A stretch of 64,000 nt of DNA from Desulfospira joergensenii DSM 10085 (GCF_000420085.1 NZ_ATUG01000002.1:186001-250000); one strand, 5' to 3'. Shown: positions 7,952-17,743, numbered from the stretch's first letter. Numbers and translations: made by a program. Notes: generated from the letters alone by a model not told the origin.

Positions 7952-9772
7952 ATGCCATTGTTCCGGAAAAGTTTAGAACTAAGGCTCTTTGTCACACTTC
8001 TGGTTATTGTCTGCGCCTCCTGTCTAGCACTGACTCTACTCATGGTTCACTTCCAGCATTCCTCGGCTGTCCGGCTCACAGGACAGGTGACCGGAAAAAT
8101 AGAGGAACTGAAAACCCTTCCTGAGGACCAGCACGGAGCCGCTCAGGGACGGATCATCAAAGAATTGGAGCAATTGCCCGGGGCCCTGGCCTCCGGAACA
8201 CGGGTTCCTGCGGTTCTGCTTGCCCTGGTCTCTGTTTTTGTTATCCTGGGAGCTGCCGTACTCCTGCTCCATTTCGGACTTTTCAGGCCTGTCCGGCAGC
8301 TGAATCAGAAACTGGAACAGACCCTTCACGGGGATGAAAAAGACTTGACCGTCAGGATGTCCCTGGACCGGCCCGATGAAATCGGGGCCCTGTCAAACCG
8401 GTTTGATGAATTTGTCTCCAACCTGGACCGGATTATCCTCAATATCGGAGGAAAGACGGAAACCATTACCGCAGCCTCATCTGAAGTATCATCCGCCTCG
8501 GAACAGATGGAAGAGGAATCTTCGGATCTTTATACCCGGTCCAATTCCGTGGCTGCCGCAGCCGAGGAGATGAACGCCAGCATGCAGTCCGTGGCTGCGG
8601 CCAGTGAGCAGGCCTCGGCCAATATCGCCAATGTTGCCCAGGCAGCCGGCCAGATGCAGTCCAGCATTTCAAGCATTGTCGGCAACTGCGAGGATGCCGG
8701 GCAGACCTCCAATTCGGCCAGGGAACAGGTGAGCCGGGCCATGGATGAAGTCGGACGGCTGGGGGACGCGGCCAAGGAGATCAACCACGTCACCCAGGTC
8801 ATCACGGAGATTGCCGAACAGACCAATCTCCTGGCCCTGAACGCCACCATTGAAGCGGCCCGGGCCGGATCCGCCGGAAAGGGATTCGCCGTTGTGGCCG
8901 ATGAGATCAAACATCTGGCCGCCCAGACCGCCGACGCCACCCAGAGCATCCAGGAAAAAATCAAAGGAATCCAGGAATCCACCGGGGAAACCGTAAAAGA
9001 GGTGGGCAATATCTCCCAGGTCATCTCCCATGTGGATGATATTGTCCACGATATTGCCCGGTCTGTGGAGGAGCAGTCCAGGGCGGCCAAGGACGTATCC
9101 GAGAACATTGACCAGGCCTCTGAAGGCATTTTGGAGGTGAGCGGGAACGTGGCCCAGAGTTCTCTGGTGGCCGCTGAGATCGCCGGAGACATCTCCCGGG
9201 TGGACAATGTGGCTGCCCGGATGTCCGGCCATGCCGGCAACCTCACCCAGGGGGCCAGGGAGCTGGACGGTCTGTCCGTGAGTCTGAGGCAGATGATTGC
9301 CGTGTTCAAGGTCTCCCGCCCGGAAGAGGGGGGCGCGGAAGAGTTCCCTGTCCGCGATATTCCGGACATCATGCCCTGGGGCCCCAAACTTGAAACCGGC
9401 CTCCCGGATATTGATGACCAGCATAAAAAGCTCGTGAAGCTGGTCAATCTTCTGCACAGGGCCATGCGCATGCAGAAAGGGGCCAAAGAAGCCGGAAAGA
9501 TCCTCAAGGAACTGACCGATTACACGGTGTTCCACTTTGGATTTGAAGAGACTCTCTTTGACCGGCACGGCTATCCCGAGACCCAGGCCCACAAAGAGAT
9601 TCACAAAAAACTGGTGGAAAAGGTCAGCGCCTTTCAGCAGGAGTTTGATTCGGGCAAGGCCGGGCTGACCATGGATCTCATGGATTTTCTCAGGGACTGG
9701 CTAAAGAACCATATCCTGAAAACCGACATGGCCTATGCTCCTTTTCTCAAAGAAAAAATGGAGAGTGTTTAG
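7952..9772 (+). CDS. Methyl-accepting chemotaxis protein with C-terminal hemerythrin domain
   Basis: A 606-residue chemoreceptor resembling DcrH of Desulfovibrio. Transmembrane helices lie at about residues 11-32 and 86-109, with only a small periplasmic loop of about 50 residues between them, then a HAMP domain (about 110-165). The long methyl-accepting coiled coil has the invariant hairpin tip [19 protein letters not shown] near 285-305. The last 135 residues are a bacteriohemerythrin domain with the diiron ligands in DDQH, FHFGFEE, HKEIH and HILKTD. This arrangement suggests a cell that senses oxygen or redox state in the cytoplasm through the diiron site. AAGGAG precedes the ATG. The gene stands alone. 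Confidence 0.95.
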   Translation: MPLFRKSLELRLFVTLLVIVCASCLALTLLMVHFQHSSAVRLTGQVTGKIEELKTLPEDQHGAAQGRIIKELEQLPGALASGTRVPAVLLALVSVFVILGAAVLLLHFGLFRPVRQLNQKLEQTLHGDEKDLTVRMSLDRPDEIGALSNRFDEFVSNLDRIILNIGGKTETITAASSEVSSASEQMEEESSDLYTRSNSVAAAAEEMNASMQSVAAASEQASANIANVAQAAGQMQSSISSIVGNCEDAGQTSNSAREQVSRAMDEVGRLGDAAKEINHVTQVITEIAEQTNLLALNATIEAARAGSAGKGFAVVADEIKHLAAQTADATQSIQEKIKGIQESTGETVKEVGNISQVISHVDDIVHDIARSVEEQSRAAKDVSENIDQASEGILEVSGNVAQSSLVAAEIAGDISRVDNVAARMSGHAGNLTQGARELDGLSVSLRQMIAVFKVSRPEEGGAEEFPVRDIPDIMPWGPKLETGLPDIDDQHKKLVKLVNLLHRAMRMQKGAKEAGKILKELTDYTVFHFGFEETLFDRHGYPETQAHKEIHKKLVEKVSAFQQEFDSGKAGLTMDLMDFLRDWLKNHILKTDMAYAPFLKEKMESV

Positions 9773-9817
9773 GAGACAGATTCTCCGGTCAGAGGCGTTG
9801 TAGGGTTGTATAAAAAA

Positions 9818-9847
9818 ATCCGGAATCCACCAAGGTGGATTCCGGAT
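9818..9847 (-). terminator. Intrinsic terminator of typA
   Basis: A perfect 14-bp inverted repeat (ATCCGGAATCCACC and its complement, 2-nt spacer) starts 57 bp after the typA stop. Read on the minus strand it is followed by a run of seven T, so it terminates typA. On the plus strand no T run follows. Confidence 0.85.
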
Positions 9848-9903
9848 CAAATCTTTGCGATGGACAACTCTATCTTCAGGCCGGCATTGGCCCGTTCCCT
9901 GGG

Positions 9904-11763
9904 TTATTTTCCGTTCTGATTCTTCTTTTTTAATTTGCCGGCTATGAGATGGCGCTTGCCCGCATGGAGGACCGTTTTCCGGATCCGGATGGAAAGGGGG
10001 GTCACCTCCACCATTTCGTCGTCCCGGATAAAGTGGATGGCCTGTTCCAGGGTCATGGGTTTGACCGGGGAGCAGATGGTGGCCTCATCCTTGCCCGAAG
10101 CGCGCATATTGGTCAGCTTCTTCTCCTTGCAGGGGTTGACGTCGATGTCCGAGGCCCGGTTGTGCTCCCCCACGACCATGCCCTCATATACCGGGGTTCC
10201 CGGGGGAATAAAGAGCTGGCCCCGGGGTTCCAGGTTGAACAGGGCATAGGGGACGGCCTTGCCCTGGCGGTCACAGACGATGGACCCGTTGAACCGCAGG
10301 GGAAACTCTCCCCTGTGGGGCTCGTACCCGGACAGATAGGAGTTCATGATGCCCGTTCCCCGGGTATCGGTCATGAATTCGTCCGGATACCCGATCAGGG
10401 ACCGGGAGGGAATGGAAAACTCGATGCGGACCCGGCCCTTGCCGTTGTTGACCAGGTTGGTCATCTTGCCCTTGCGGATGGAGAGTTTTTCCGTGACCAC
10501 CCCCAGAAAGGCCTCGTCACAGTCCACAAAGAGATGCTCAATGGGCTCCAGGCGCTGCCCGTCCTTTTCCTTGTAGATTACCCGGGGCCGGCCCACACAG
10601 ATCTCAAATCCTTCCCGGCGCATGGTTTCGATGAGAATGGCCAGCTGGAGTTCTCCCCGGCCCTTGACCACAAAACTTTCCCCCTCATCGCTTTCCTCCA
10701 CCTCAATGGCCACGTTCATCAGGGTCTCCTTGAGCAGGCGCTCCCGGATCTTCCTGGACTGGACATGTTTGCCCTCCTGGCCGGCAAAGGGAGAGGTGTT
10801 GATGGAGAACTGCATGAATACCGTGGGCTCGTCCACGGTGATCCTGGGCAGGGAAACCGGGGCATCCTTGGTGCAGATGGTATCCCCGATCTTGACATCC
10901 TCAATCCCGGACAGGACCACGATATCCCCCACCTGGGCCTGGTCCACAGGGACCAGGGTGGGGCCGTCATAGGACTGGAGCTTGCTGACCTTTAAGGCCA
11001 TTTTCTTGTCGTTTTCTCCCATGCAGACCAGGCTCTCATTGGATGCAACCGATCCGTTGAACACCTTGCCGATGGCCAGACGTCCCAGGTAATCGGAGTA
11101 TCCCAGGTCGGACACCAGCATCTGGAACGGGGCTTCCGGGTCATAGGACGGGGGAGGCATTTCATCCAGAATAATCTCAAAAAGGACCTTGAGGTTGTCC
11201 ACATCCTCTTCAAGCTCCCGCTTCACGATCCCGTCCCTGCCGATGGCATAAAGATAGGTGAAATCAAGCTGTTCTTCCGTGGCGTCCAGGTCGATGAAAA
11301 GGTCATAGACCATGTCCAGGACCTCGTCGGGCCGGGCATCCTTGCGGTCGATCTTGTTGATGATCACCAGAACGGGCAGGTTGGCTTCAAAGGTCTTCTT
11401 TAATACAAACCGGGTCTGGGGCAGAGGCCCTTCGGAAGCATCCACCAGCAGAATGGCGGAATCGGCCATGGACAGAGCCCGTTCCACCTCTCCTCCGAAA
11501 TCGGCATGGCCCGGGGTATCAATGATATTGATCTTCACCCCCTTGCAGGTCACGGAGCAGTTCTTTGCGGCAATGGTAATGCCCCTCTCCCGCTCCAGGT
11601 CCATGGAGTCCATGAGGCGGTCGTCCACCTCCTGCCCTTCCCTGAAGAGCCCGCTCTGGCGGAACATGGCATCCACCAGGGTGGTCTTGCCGTGGTCTAC
11701 GTGGGCGATGATGGCAATATTGCGCAGATTTTCATTTTGTGACGATAATTTTTTCATATTCAC
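9904..11763 (-). CDS. typA: Translational GTPase TypA/BipA
   Basis: A 619-residue ribosome-binding GTPase of the EF-G-like family, involved in ribosome assembly and stress or cold adaptation. The G domain shows AHVDHGKTT (G1), the switch region RGITI, DTPGHADF (G3) and NKIDR (G4). Further on come domain II, the EF-G-like domains III and V, and the TypA-specific C-terminal region with its lysine-rich end. The length is usual for TypA (about 600-615). The frame opens MNMKKLSS; the second ATG, two codons in, is an equally good start. It is a single gene with its own terminator on the left, and a hairpin separates it from the lipoprotein gene upstream. Confidence 0.97.
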   Translation of the reverse strand: MNMKKLSSQNENLRNIAIIAHVDHGKTTLVDAMFRQSGLFREGQEVDDRLMDSMDLERERGITIAAKNCSVTCKGVKINIIDTPGHADFGGEVERALSMADSAILLVDASEGPLPQTRFVLKKTFEANLPVLVIINKIDRKDARPDEVLDMVYDLFIDLDATEEQLDFTYLYAIGRDGIVKRELEEDVDNLKVLFEIILDEMPPPSYDPEAPFQMLVSDLGYSDYLGRLAIGKVFNGSVASNESLVCMGENDKKMALKVSKLQSYDGPTLVPVDQAQVGDIVVLSGIEDVKIGDTICTKDAPVSLPRITVDEPTVFMQFSINTSPFAGQEGKHVQSRKIRERLLKETLMNVAIEVEESDEGESFVVKGRGELQLAILIETMRREGFEICVGRPRVIYKEKDGQRLEPIEHLFVDCDEAFLGVVTEKLSIRKGKMTNLVNNGKGRVRIEFSIPSRSLIGYPDEFMTDTRGTGIMNSYLSGYEPHRGEFPLRFNGSIVCDRQGKAVPYALFNLEPRGQLFIPPGTPVYEGMVVGEHNRASDIDVNPCKEKKLTNMRASGKDEATICSPVKPMTLEQAIHFIRDDEMVEVTPLSIRIRKTVLHAGKRHLIAGKLKKKNQNGK

Positions 11764-11807
11764 CTGAATTTATGGGGTTGTTTTTTCCTAAATCGGTCCT
11801 GACAGTT

Positions 11808-11834
11808 CAGGGGTCTTGCAAATCAAGACCCCTG
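11808..11834. terminator. Hairpin between lipoprotein gene and typA
   Basis: CAGGGGTCTTG and CAAGACCCCTG form a perfect 11-bp stem with a 5-nt loop, 55 bp after the lipoprotein stop codon. There is no good T run on either strand, so it is at best a weak terminator, or else an mRNA-end stabiliser. Confidence 0.4.
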
Positions 11835-11888
11835 TCAGCATAGGTTTTTCCGGATACGGATGGGTTGGGTTGATATTTTTCGGGGAGC

Positions 11889-12374
11889 CTATTTGGAAAC
11901 CCTTGTATTTCCCTCCGAAGAGGAGATAATCCTAACCCGGTCTCCCGGGGCCAGATCCATATCTGCTTCCTGGACCACGACAATGGTCCTGCCGTTGTCC
12001 TTTTTTACGACAATTTCAAGGCCGGGTTTCCGTGTGATTCCCTCTTCGGCAACGGCCCCGGCTGCTGCTCCGGCCAGGGCCCCGATCACCGTGGCAACCG
12101 CTTTCCCTGATCCGCCGCCGACGGAATGACCGGCCACACCGCCGGCAATACCTCCGGCCGCGGCGCCGATGGGGGTCTTGGTCCCTTCAATAAGCACTTC
12201 CTTGACCGACTCTATGGTGCCGGTCTCCACGGTCTGAACCTGCCGGGCTTCATCCCGTGTGTATACCCGCCCCGACCTGGACGGGGCGCATCCGGCAATC
12301 ACCAGGGCCGACAATAGAGTTAAAAGAATGGCTTTTATGATCCGCGTACCCGTACTCATTTTTTTCATCCTCAT
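11889..12374 (-). CDS. Glycine-zipper outer-membrane lipoprotein (SlyB/Pcp-like)
   Basis: A 161-residue lipoprotein. The signal peptide ends in a lipobox (IAGC near residue 29), so the mature N-terminus is probably acylated. The middle has the glycine-zipper pattern (PIGAAAGGIAGGVAGHSVGG, then GALAGAAAGAVAEEG) of the Rickettsia 17-kDa antigen/SlyB family, predicted to form a two-helix membrane hairpin. The C-terminal 55 residues form a small beta domain with PGDRVRI, as in SlyB. Such proteins are envelope-stabilising lipoproteins in Gram-negative bacteria. Three in-frame ATGs lie close together; the first is used here because AGGA lies upstream at workable spacing. It is monocistronic. Confidence 0.85.
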   Translation of the reverse strand: MRMKKMSTGTRIIKAILLTLLSALVIAGCAPSRSGRVYTRDEARQVQTVETGTIESVKEVLIEGTKTPIGAAAGGIAGGVAGHSVGGGSGKAVATVIGALAGAAAGAVAEEGITRKPGLEIVVKKDNGRTIVVVQEADMDLAPGDRVRIISSSEGNTRVSK

Positions 12375-12536
12375 CTTTCTGTTTTTCCTGGCTATATGAA
12401 ATACGCATTAAACGGCAAAAGTCAATTACAGACCCCTATGAATACCATTGAAATTTTCTTCCTGCAAATGGTTTCAGTCTCCCCCAAAAAGGTTTTTTTG
12501 ATGCCGGTCCGCCAGGGATAATTCTCCAAAAACCTA

Positions 12537-12563
12537 TTGACACAATGGATAAGCTTGTATAGA
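12537..12563 (+). promoter_or_regulatory. Promoter candidate of the branched-chain amino-acid transporter
   Basis: A perfect -35 TTGACA and a -10 TATAGA are separated by 15 bp, 80 bp before the binding-protein start codon. The spacing is short, which lowers confidence. The direct repeat TGTATAG, present twice at 12556-12573, could be a regulator half-site. Confidence 0.4.
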
Positions 12564-12642
12564 CATGTATAGGCTTTGGTTCTTTGGGAAACTTCCCATG
12601 AAAGCATCGGTAAAAAGCACAACACTTACAAGGAGATCGAAA

Positions 12643-13788
12643 ATGATTAAAAGATTGCTGTTGGTTGGTTTGATACTTTTCGGGGCATATTTCAGCCAGG
12701 CCTGGGCTGCCGAACCTATAAAAATCGGGTTTAACACCCCCTTGACCGGATTTGCGGCGTCCGACGGAAAATCATCCTCTTTCGGTGCCAAGCTGGCCGT
12801 AAAGCAGATCAATGAAAACGGGGGAATTCTGGGCAGAAAACTGGAGTTGGTCATCTACGACGACCAGGCCAATGCATCCCAGTCCATCCCCATTGCCAAT
12901 AAGCTCATCGGCCAGGACAAGGTCGCCGTGGGCGTCTCCGGCAGTTATTCAGGGCCGACCCGTTCGGCGGCAGGCATCTTCCAGGAGGCCGGAATTCCCT
13001 ATATTTCCGCCTATGCCATCCATCCGGACATCACCAAGGCCGGTGACTTTGTATTCAGGACCTCTTTTCTGGGTGAAGTCCAGGGAAAGGCCGGGGCCAA
13101 GCTGATCGGTGAACTCCTGGGGAAAAAGAAAGTGGTCATGATCACCCTTAAAAATGATTTCGGCAAGTCCCTGGCCGCCGGGTTCAAGGAAAAAGCCGCC
13201 GACTTCGGAATTGATATTGTCAACGAGTATGAATACTCCATCAAGGACCGCCAGTTCGGCGCCATCGTTGCCAAGGTAAAAGCGGACAAACCTGAAGCCA
13301 TCTATGCCTCGGGATACTACTTTACGGCAGGCCCCCTGGTCAGCCAGCTTCGGGCTTCGGGCATCACCGCACCGGTTATCGGCCAGGAGGGATATGACTC
13401 CCAGAAATTTATCGAAATTGCGGGCAAGGCGGCAGAAGGGGTGATCATCACCACCTCCCTTGACCGGGATTCCACGGTTCCGGAAACCAAAGAGTTCATT
13501 GAAAATTTTGAAAAAATGGCCGGGTACAAGGCCGATATGGTGGCGGCCTCCGGACATACCGCCGTAAAAGTGGCCGCACTGGCCATTGAAAAGGCCGGCA
13601 GCACGGATCCCAAGAAGATCAGGGATGCCATTGCCAATATTTCCATGAAAGCCTCCACCGGGACCATTGAATTCAATAGCCTGGGCGAAGTCATGAAAAG
13701 CGTCCAGAACCAGGTGGTCAAAGACGGAGAGTGGCATCACCACTCGGTCATTGATGATCCGGCACTTTTACAGCCCCCTGAAAAATAA
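12643..13788 (+). CDS. livK: Branched-chain amino-acid ABC transporter substrate-binding protein
   Basis: A periplasmic binding protein of the LivJ/LivK type and first gene of a five-gene transporter operon. I start it at 12643 because AAGGAGA is ideally placed there and the next residues form a standard signal peptide (MIKRLLLVGLILFGAYFSQAWA); the open frame extends 26 codons further upstream. The mature part opens with EPIKIGFNTPLTGFAA and contains GGILGRKLELVIYDDQA and the PYISAYA region, all typical of type 1 periplasmic binding folds. The product is 381 residues, the usual length. The ligand may be leucine, isoleucine and valine or another small amide or amino acid, since this family is broad. 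Confidence 0.93.
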   Translation: MIKRLLLVGLILFGAYFSQAWAAEPIKIGFNTPLTGFAASDGKSSSFGAKLAVKQINENGGILGRKLELVIYDDQANASQSIPIANKLIGQDKVAVGVSGSYSGPTRSAAGIFQEAGIPYISAYAIHPDITKAGDFVFRTSFLGEVQGKAGAKLIGELLGKKKVVMITLKNDFGKSLAAGFKEKAADFGIDIVNEYEYSIKDRQFGAIVAKVKADKPEAIYASGYYFTAGPLVSQLRASGITAPVIGQEGYDSQKFIEIAGKAAEGVIITTSLDRDSTVPETKEFIENFEKMAGYKADMVAASGHTAVKVAALAIEKAGSTDPKKIRDAIANISMKASTGTIEFNSLGEVMKSVQNQVVKDGEWHHHSVIDDPALLQPPEK

Positions 13789-13806
13789 AATCCCAAGGAT
13801 GCATGC

Positions 13807-14667
13807 GTGCTCTATATTGAACTTCTGATTCAAGGGTTGATACAAGGGTCAACCTACGCCATCATCGCGGTGGGGTTGACCCTGATTTACGGGCTGCTAC
13901 GGGTGCTCCACGTGGCCCATGCCGGCCTGTTTACCCTGGGGGCCTACCTGGGGGTGATTCTGACCAATCAGACCGGCAGCCTGCCGGCGGGGATGTTCCT
14001 GGCGGCCCTGGCCGCCGGCCTGGCCGGAATGATCATCTACCGCCTGGTATACGAACCCATACTGAACCGTCCCCCCTATGTGGCCCTGATCGCCTCCATC
14101 GGCCTTTATATAGGCATGGAAGAGCTTTTCAGGCTGATTTTCGGCCCCTTTGGCCTTACCTTTGTCTCGCCCCCCCTCCAGGATATAGTGGTGGTTTTCG
14201 GCATCCATCTGAGAACCTGTCAGATCGTCACCGTGATCACCAATCTCCTCCTTCTGGGCGTCCTGGCCTGGATTGCCCAGAAGACCCGCATCGGTACGGG
14301 ATGGCGGGCAACCGTGGATGATCCCAAAATTTCTGCCTGTTTCGGCATTGACCCCATACGGGTCAGGTACCTGGTCTTTTTCACCGGCAGTGCCCTGGCC
14401 GCCGTGGCCGGTGTGCTGGTGGCCCTGCTGAGCAATTTTGTGGAACCCACCATGGGGGCGGTTCCTTCCTATAAGTCCCTTGCCATTATCGTGCTGGGGG
14501 GGTTGGGAAATGTCATGGGCACCCTGATCGCCTCCCTGATCCTGGGCATTATCGAGGCCTTCGGCACCATATATGTGGGCAACCTCCTGGACAGGGATGC
14601 CATTGCCTTTGCCTTTCTGATCCTCGTATTGATGATCAAACCCACCGGACTCTTTGCATCGAGGTAA
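13807..14667 (+). CDS. livH: Branched-chain amino-acid ABC transporter permease LivH
   Basis: A 286-residue inner-membrane permease with about eight hydrophobic helices. Family hallmarks are the N-terminal LIQGLIQGSTYAIIAVGLTLIYG and, near residue 220, the SYKSLAIIVLGGLGNVMG loop that contacts the ATPase. The start is GTG at 13807, preceded by CAAGGATG at good spacing; a nearby ATG at 13803 is out of frame. It begins 18 bp after the binding-protein stop and is followed 3 bp later by livM, consistent with one transcript. Confidence 0.94.
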   Translation: MLYIELLIQGLIQGSTYAIIAVGLTLIYGLLRVLHVAHAGLFTLGAYLGVILTNQTGSLPAGMFLAALAAGLAGMIIYRLVYEPILNRPPYVALIASIGLYIGMEELFRLIFGPFGLTFVSPPLQDIVVVFGIHLRTCQIVTVITNLLLLGVLAWIAQKTRIGTGWRATVDDPKISACFGIDPIRVRYLVFFTGSALAAVAGVLVALLSNFVEPTMGAVPSYKSLAIIVLGGLGNVMGTLIASLILGIIEAFGTIYVGNLLDRDAIAFAFLILVLMIKPTGLFASR

Positions 14668-14670
14668 ATT

Positions 14671-15519
14671 ATGGGATTATATGAAATCAGTCTGGCAACG
14701 GTCGTGGGAATCAATATCATCCTGGCGGTGGGCCTGAACCTGATTACCGGATACTGCGGACAGATCAGTCTTGGCCATGCCGCCTTTTACGGAATCGGGG
14801 CATATGCCACCGCCCTGCTGGCCAAGGCAGGATGGCCGGTTTACCTGACCCTGGGGGCCGGCTTTGTTCTGGCCGGCCTGATCGGGGCAGTTATCGGTTT
14901 GACCAGTCTCCGGGTCAGGGAGGATTTTCTGGCCATCGTGACCATGGGCGTGGCCTTTCTTTTTGTGGGAATTGTCCGGCAGCAGGAAATTCTTGGCGGT
15001 GAAATGGGCATTTCAGGGATTCCTTCCCCCGGGATGGACAAGGGAGGATACCTTTGCCTGGTCTTGTTTTTTGCCTTTCTTTCCATCCTTTTTTCCTGGC
15101 ACGTCAAACGCTCCTGGATGGGATATGCATTTGATGCCGTGGCCGACGACGAACAAACGGCCAGGATACTGGGCCTGGATGTGAAATCCTACAAAATCAC
15201 GGCATTTGCCATGGGAACGGCCATGGCCGGGCTGGCCGGCGGGCTCTATGCCTATTATACCCGGTTCATCATTCCTGAAACATTCGGATTTATCCAGTCG
15301 GTCACCATTCTGTCCATGGTCGCCGTGGGCGGGATCGGATCCATTTTCGGGGTGGTTGTGGCCACTGTTTTCCTTTCTTTAATGCCGGAGATGTTCCGGT
15401 TCATCAATGATTATAAACTCTTACTATACGGGGTCCTGCTGTTTTCGGTCATGCGCTTTGCCCCGGAAGGCCTGTCCGGCCTGGTCAGGCTGCTGAGAAA
15501 AAACCGGAGGCCCAGATGA
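14671..15519 (+). CDS. livM: Branched-chain amino-acid ABC transporter permease LivM
   Basis: The second permease (282 residues) of the heterodimeric membrane channel. It has LNLITGYCGQISLGHAAFYGIGAY near the N-terminus, the diagnostic LivM motif, and VAVGGIGSIFG near residue 213 as the coupling loop. The N-terminus is shorter than E. coli LivM, as in many bacteria. The stop codon overlaps the livG start in an ATGA junction, indicating tight translational coupling. Confidence 0.94.
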   Translation: MGLYEISLATVVGINIILAVGLNLITGYCGQISLGHAAFYGIGAYATALLAKAGWPVYLTLGAGFVLAGLIGAVIGLTSLRVREDFLAIVTMGVAFLFVGIVRQQEILGGEMGISGIPSPGMDKGGYLCLVLFFAFLSILFSWHVKRSWMGYAFDAVADDEQTARILGLDVKSYKITAFAMGTAMAGLAGGLYAYYTRFIIPETFGFIQSVTILSMVAVGGIGSIFGVVVATVFLSLMPEMFRFINDYKLLLYGVLLFSVMRFAPEGLSGLVRLLRKNRRPR

Positions 15520-16259
15520 GTGAAATCCTGAGGGCAGAGTCGGTTACCGTTAAGTTCGGCGGTGTAACCGCCCTTGACAATGTCAGCCTTTTTGTTGCCA
15601 AAGGAGAATTTTTAAGCCTGATCGGACCCAATGGTGCCGGAAAAACCACCCTTTTGAACACATTGACCGGGGTGGTCAAACCGGTGAGCGCGGTTTTGAA
15701 ACTGGAAGATCAGAATATCTCCGGACTGCAGACCCATGAAAGGATCCGGAAAGGCCTGGCCCTGACCCATCAGATTGTACGGCCCTTTACCTCCATGACG
15801 GTTCTCGAGAATGTGGCCTTTGCGGCCGGGTTTAAAAAGGTCAGGAAAATCTGGCCCTCTTTGATGACCCTTGACCGGGCCCCTGAAAAGGAAAAGGCGG
15901 TCAGGTTCCTGGAGATGGTGGATATTGAATCCTATCGGGATCACGAGGTTTCAAAACTGCCCCTGGGGGTTCTCAAACGGCTGGAAGTGGCAAGGGCCCT
16001 GGCCGTGGAACCCAAGATCCTGCTTCTGGACGAACCCCTGGCCGGGCTCAACAGCCAGGAGGCCGGGAAACTGGCCGACATGGTGAAAGAAGTATCCAGA
16101 CAGGGAATGACCATTGTGATGATCGAACATAATCTGAGTGAAGTCCTGCGGATCAGCGACCGGCTTCATGTTCTGGATAACGGCCGGAACCTGGCCCACG
16201 GGGAACCTGCAGAGGTAATGAAGCAGCCCCGGGTCCGGGCCGCCTACCTGGGAGGATAG
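15516..16259 (+). CDS. livG: Branched-chain amino-acid ABC transporter ATPase LivG
   Basis: One of the two ATPases of the transporter (247 residues). Walker A GPNGAGKTT lies near residues 34-42 and Walker B LLLDEPLAGL near 171-180, followed by the switch His in IEHN. The signature motif reads LPLGVLKRLEVARAL. This is degenerate: the usual LSxGQ/E core is replaced by LPLGVL, as in a number of LivG relatives, so catalysis may depend on the partner LivF. It shares an ATGA junction with livM and is followed by livF after 5 bp. Confidence 0.92.
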   Translation: MSEILRAESVTVKFGGVTALDNVSLFVAKGEFLSLIGPNGAGKTTLLNTLTGVVKPVSAVLKLEDQNISGLQTHERIRKGLALTHQIVRPFTSMTVLENVAFAAGFKKVRKIWPSLMTLDRAPEKEKAVRFLEMVDIESYRDHEVSKLPLGVLKRLEVARALAVEPKILLLDEPLAGLNSQEAGKLADMVKEVSRQGMTIVMIEHNLSEVLRISDRLHVLDNGRNLAHGEPAEVMKQPRVRAAYLGG

Positions 16260-16264
16260 AAAAT

Positions 16265-16981
16265 ATGCTGGAATTAATGGATCTGTCCTGCGGATACGGC
16301 AGCATGCAGGTGGTCAAGCATCTGGACCTGGCCGTGGACAAAGGATCGGTTACCGCCATCCTGGGCGCCAACGGGGCCGGAAAATCCTCTTTGATCATGT
16401 CCCTGGCCGGTCAGGTCGACATCTTTAGCGGAAGCATTTTTTACAGGGGAGAGGAGATCACAAAAAGCTCTCCCATGGAAAGGGTAAGGAAGGGAATCGC
16501 CCTGGTGCCCGAGGGCCGCCGTCTGTTCAAAAGCCTGACTGTAAAGGAAAACCTCGTGGTCGGCGGCTATACCACAGACAAAGATCAGGCCGGGCAAAGC
16601 ATGGAGAATGTGATCTCCATTTTTCCCAGGCTCGGGGAAAGGCTGAATCAAAAATCCGGCTCTTTGTCCGGCGGGGAACAGCAGATGCTGGCCATCGGCC
16701 GGGCTCTCATGGCCGATCCCAAGCTTTTAATGATCGACGAACTCTCCCTGGGGCTGATGCCCAAGGCCGTGGACACCTGTTACAAGGCCATTGAAGCCCT
16801 CAACAAAGAGGGGCTGACCATCCTGCTGGTGGAGCAGAGCACCCAGAGAGCCCTTGCGGTTTCCCAATCGATCCTGGTCCTTGAGTCCGGCAATACCGTG
16901 TGGCAGGGAAGCGCCTCTGAAGCCCGGAAGTCCTCTGAGATGATTGATGCCATTCTGGGGCTCCACGATTCCGAAAAATAG
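16265..16981 (+). CDS. livF: Branched-chain amino-acid ABC transporter ATPase LivF
   Basis: The second ATPase (238 residues) and last gene of the operon. Walker A GANGAGKSS is near residues 34-42, an intact LSGGEQQMLAIGRALM signature near 137-152, and Walker B LLMIDELSLGL near 156-166. The Pro of the usual DEP is Leu here, as is normal in LivF (DELSLGL). The switch His position is occupied by Gln (VEQS), also a known LivF feature. LivF and LivG presumably form the heterodimeric motor. Confidence 0.93.
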   Translation: MLELMDLSCGYGSMQVVKHLDLAVDKGSVTAILGANGAGKSSLIMSLAGQVDIFSGSIFYRGEEITKSSPMERVRKGIALVPEGRRLFKSLTVKENLVVGGYTTDKDQAGQSMENVISIFPRLGERLNQKSGSLSGGEQQMLAIGRALMADPKLLMIDELSLGLMPKAVDTCYKAIEALNKEGLTILLVEQSTQRALAVSQSILVLESGNTVWQGSASEARKSSEMIDAILGLHDSEK

Positions 16982-17020
16982 ACCGGATCCGGAACCTGGG
17001 CTCAAAGCCTGAATGCACCG

Positions 17021-17049
17021 GTCCGGGAGACCCGGGGGCCTTTCCTGTT
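17021..17049 (+). terminator. Weak terminator after livF
   Basis: A short GC-rich stem (TCCGGG, loop AGA, CCCGGG with one G-U pair) is followed after about 10 nt by eight T, starting 41 bp after livF. The distance between stem and T run makes it only a candidate. Confidence 0.35.
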
Positions 17050-17177
17050 TTTTTTAACTCTGTCCGGTATTCCCGTTTAACCCCTTCCCTCTTTTTAAGA
17101 GAATCTCAACCTTGTAAACTCAGGTTTGTGCATTAGTTTAAAACATGTCTTTTTAACCCTTAACCTGGGAGATCCCA

Positions 17178-17687
17178 ATGACCGGAACCCTTGCAGCCAT
17201 AATTCTACTAGGTGCCGCAGTCGGTATCGGATGGATGATGTTTAAAAAGAAAGCAAAAGAGCCGGAAAAGACAGCCCCTCCGCCTGAACCGGCCCGGACG
17301 GATGCCGACGAGTTCAGGGAGATCATGGATTCCCTGCTGGGGCTCAACCTGATGATGAGAAAGGATCCGGCCCTTTCCCCGGATATGACCCGGGAAATCG
17401 AATCCATCATTGACGATCTCAGATCCGTGATCCCGCCCATGATGAAGCAATATCCGGGAGAGGCCCTGACCTATGAGCTGAAAAAAATCGGGCTCACCCA
17501 CCTCAAAAAAATTGTAAAGGAGTTTCTGGACCTGTCCCCGGAGAGCCGAAAAGCCCAGGACAAGATCTTTAAAAATTCCGTCCAGAGCCTCGGTGAGGTA
17601 ACCCAGAGGTCCAGACAGATCATTGAGAACAACGAGACGGCCGAGTTTAAGACCATGGCTCATTTTCTGGCCGGTAAATTCTCTTGA
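17178..17687 (+). CDS. Small membrane-anchored protein of the TelA operon, function unknown
   Basis: A 169-residue protein I do not recognise. One hydrophobic helix at about residues 3-21 is followed by a basic stretch (FKKKAKE) and a Pro/Glu-rich linker, so it is probably an inner-membrane anchor with a cytoplasmic helical domain of about 120 residues. It lies 56 bp upstream of a TelA-family gene on the same strand and begins a six-gene cluster. The ribosome site (CTGGGAG) is fair. Context suggests a structural or adaptor role with TelA, but nothing in the sequence shows a catalytic function. Confidence 0.75.
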   Translation: MTGTLAAIILLGAAVGIGWMMFKKKAKEPEKTAPPPEPARTDADEFREIMDSLLGLNLMMRKDPALSPDMTREIESIIDDLRSVIPPMMKQYPGEALTYELKKIGLTHLKKIVKEFLDLSPESRKAQDKIFKNSVQSLGEVTQRSRQIIENNETAEFKTMAHFLAGKFS

Positions 17688-17743
17688 TGGATCCGGCTTT
17701 TGACTTTCAGTTTTAGACTTTAGACTTAATTAGGGAGAAAAAC

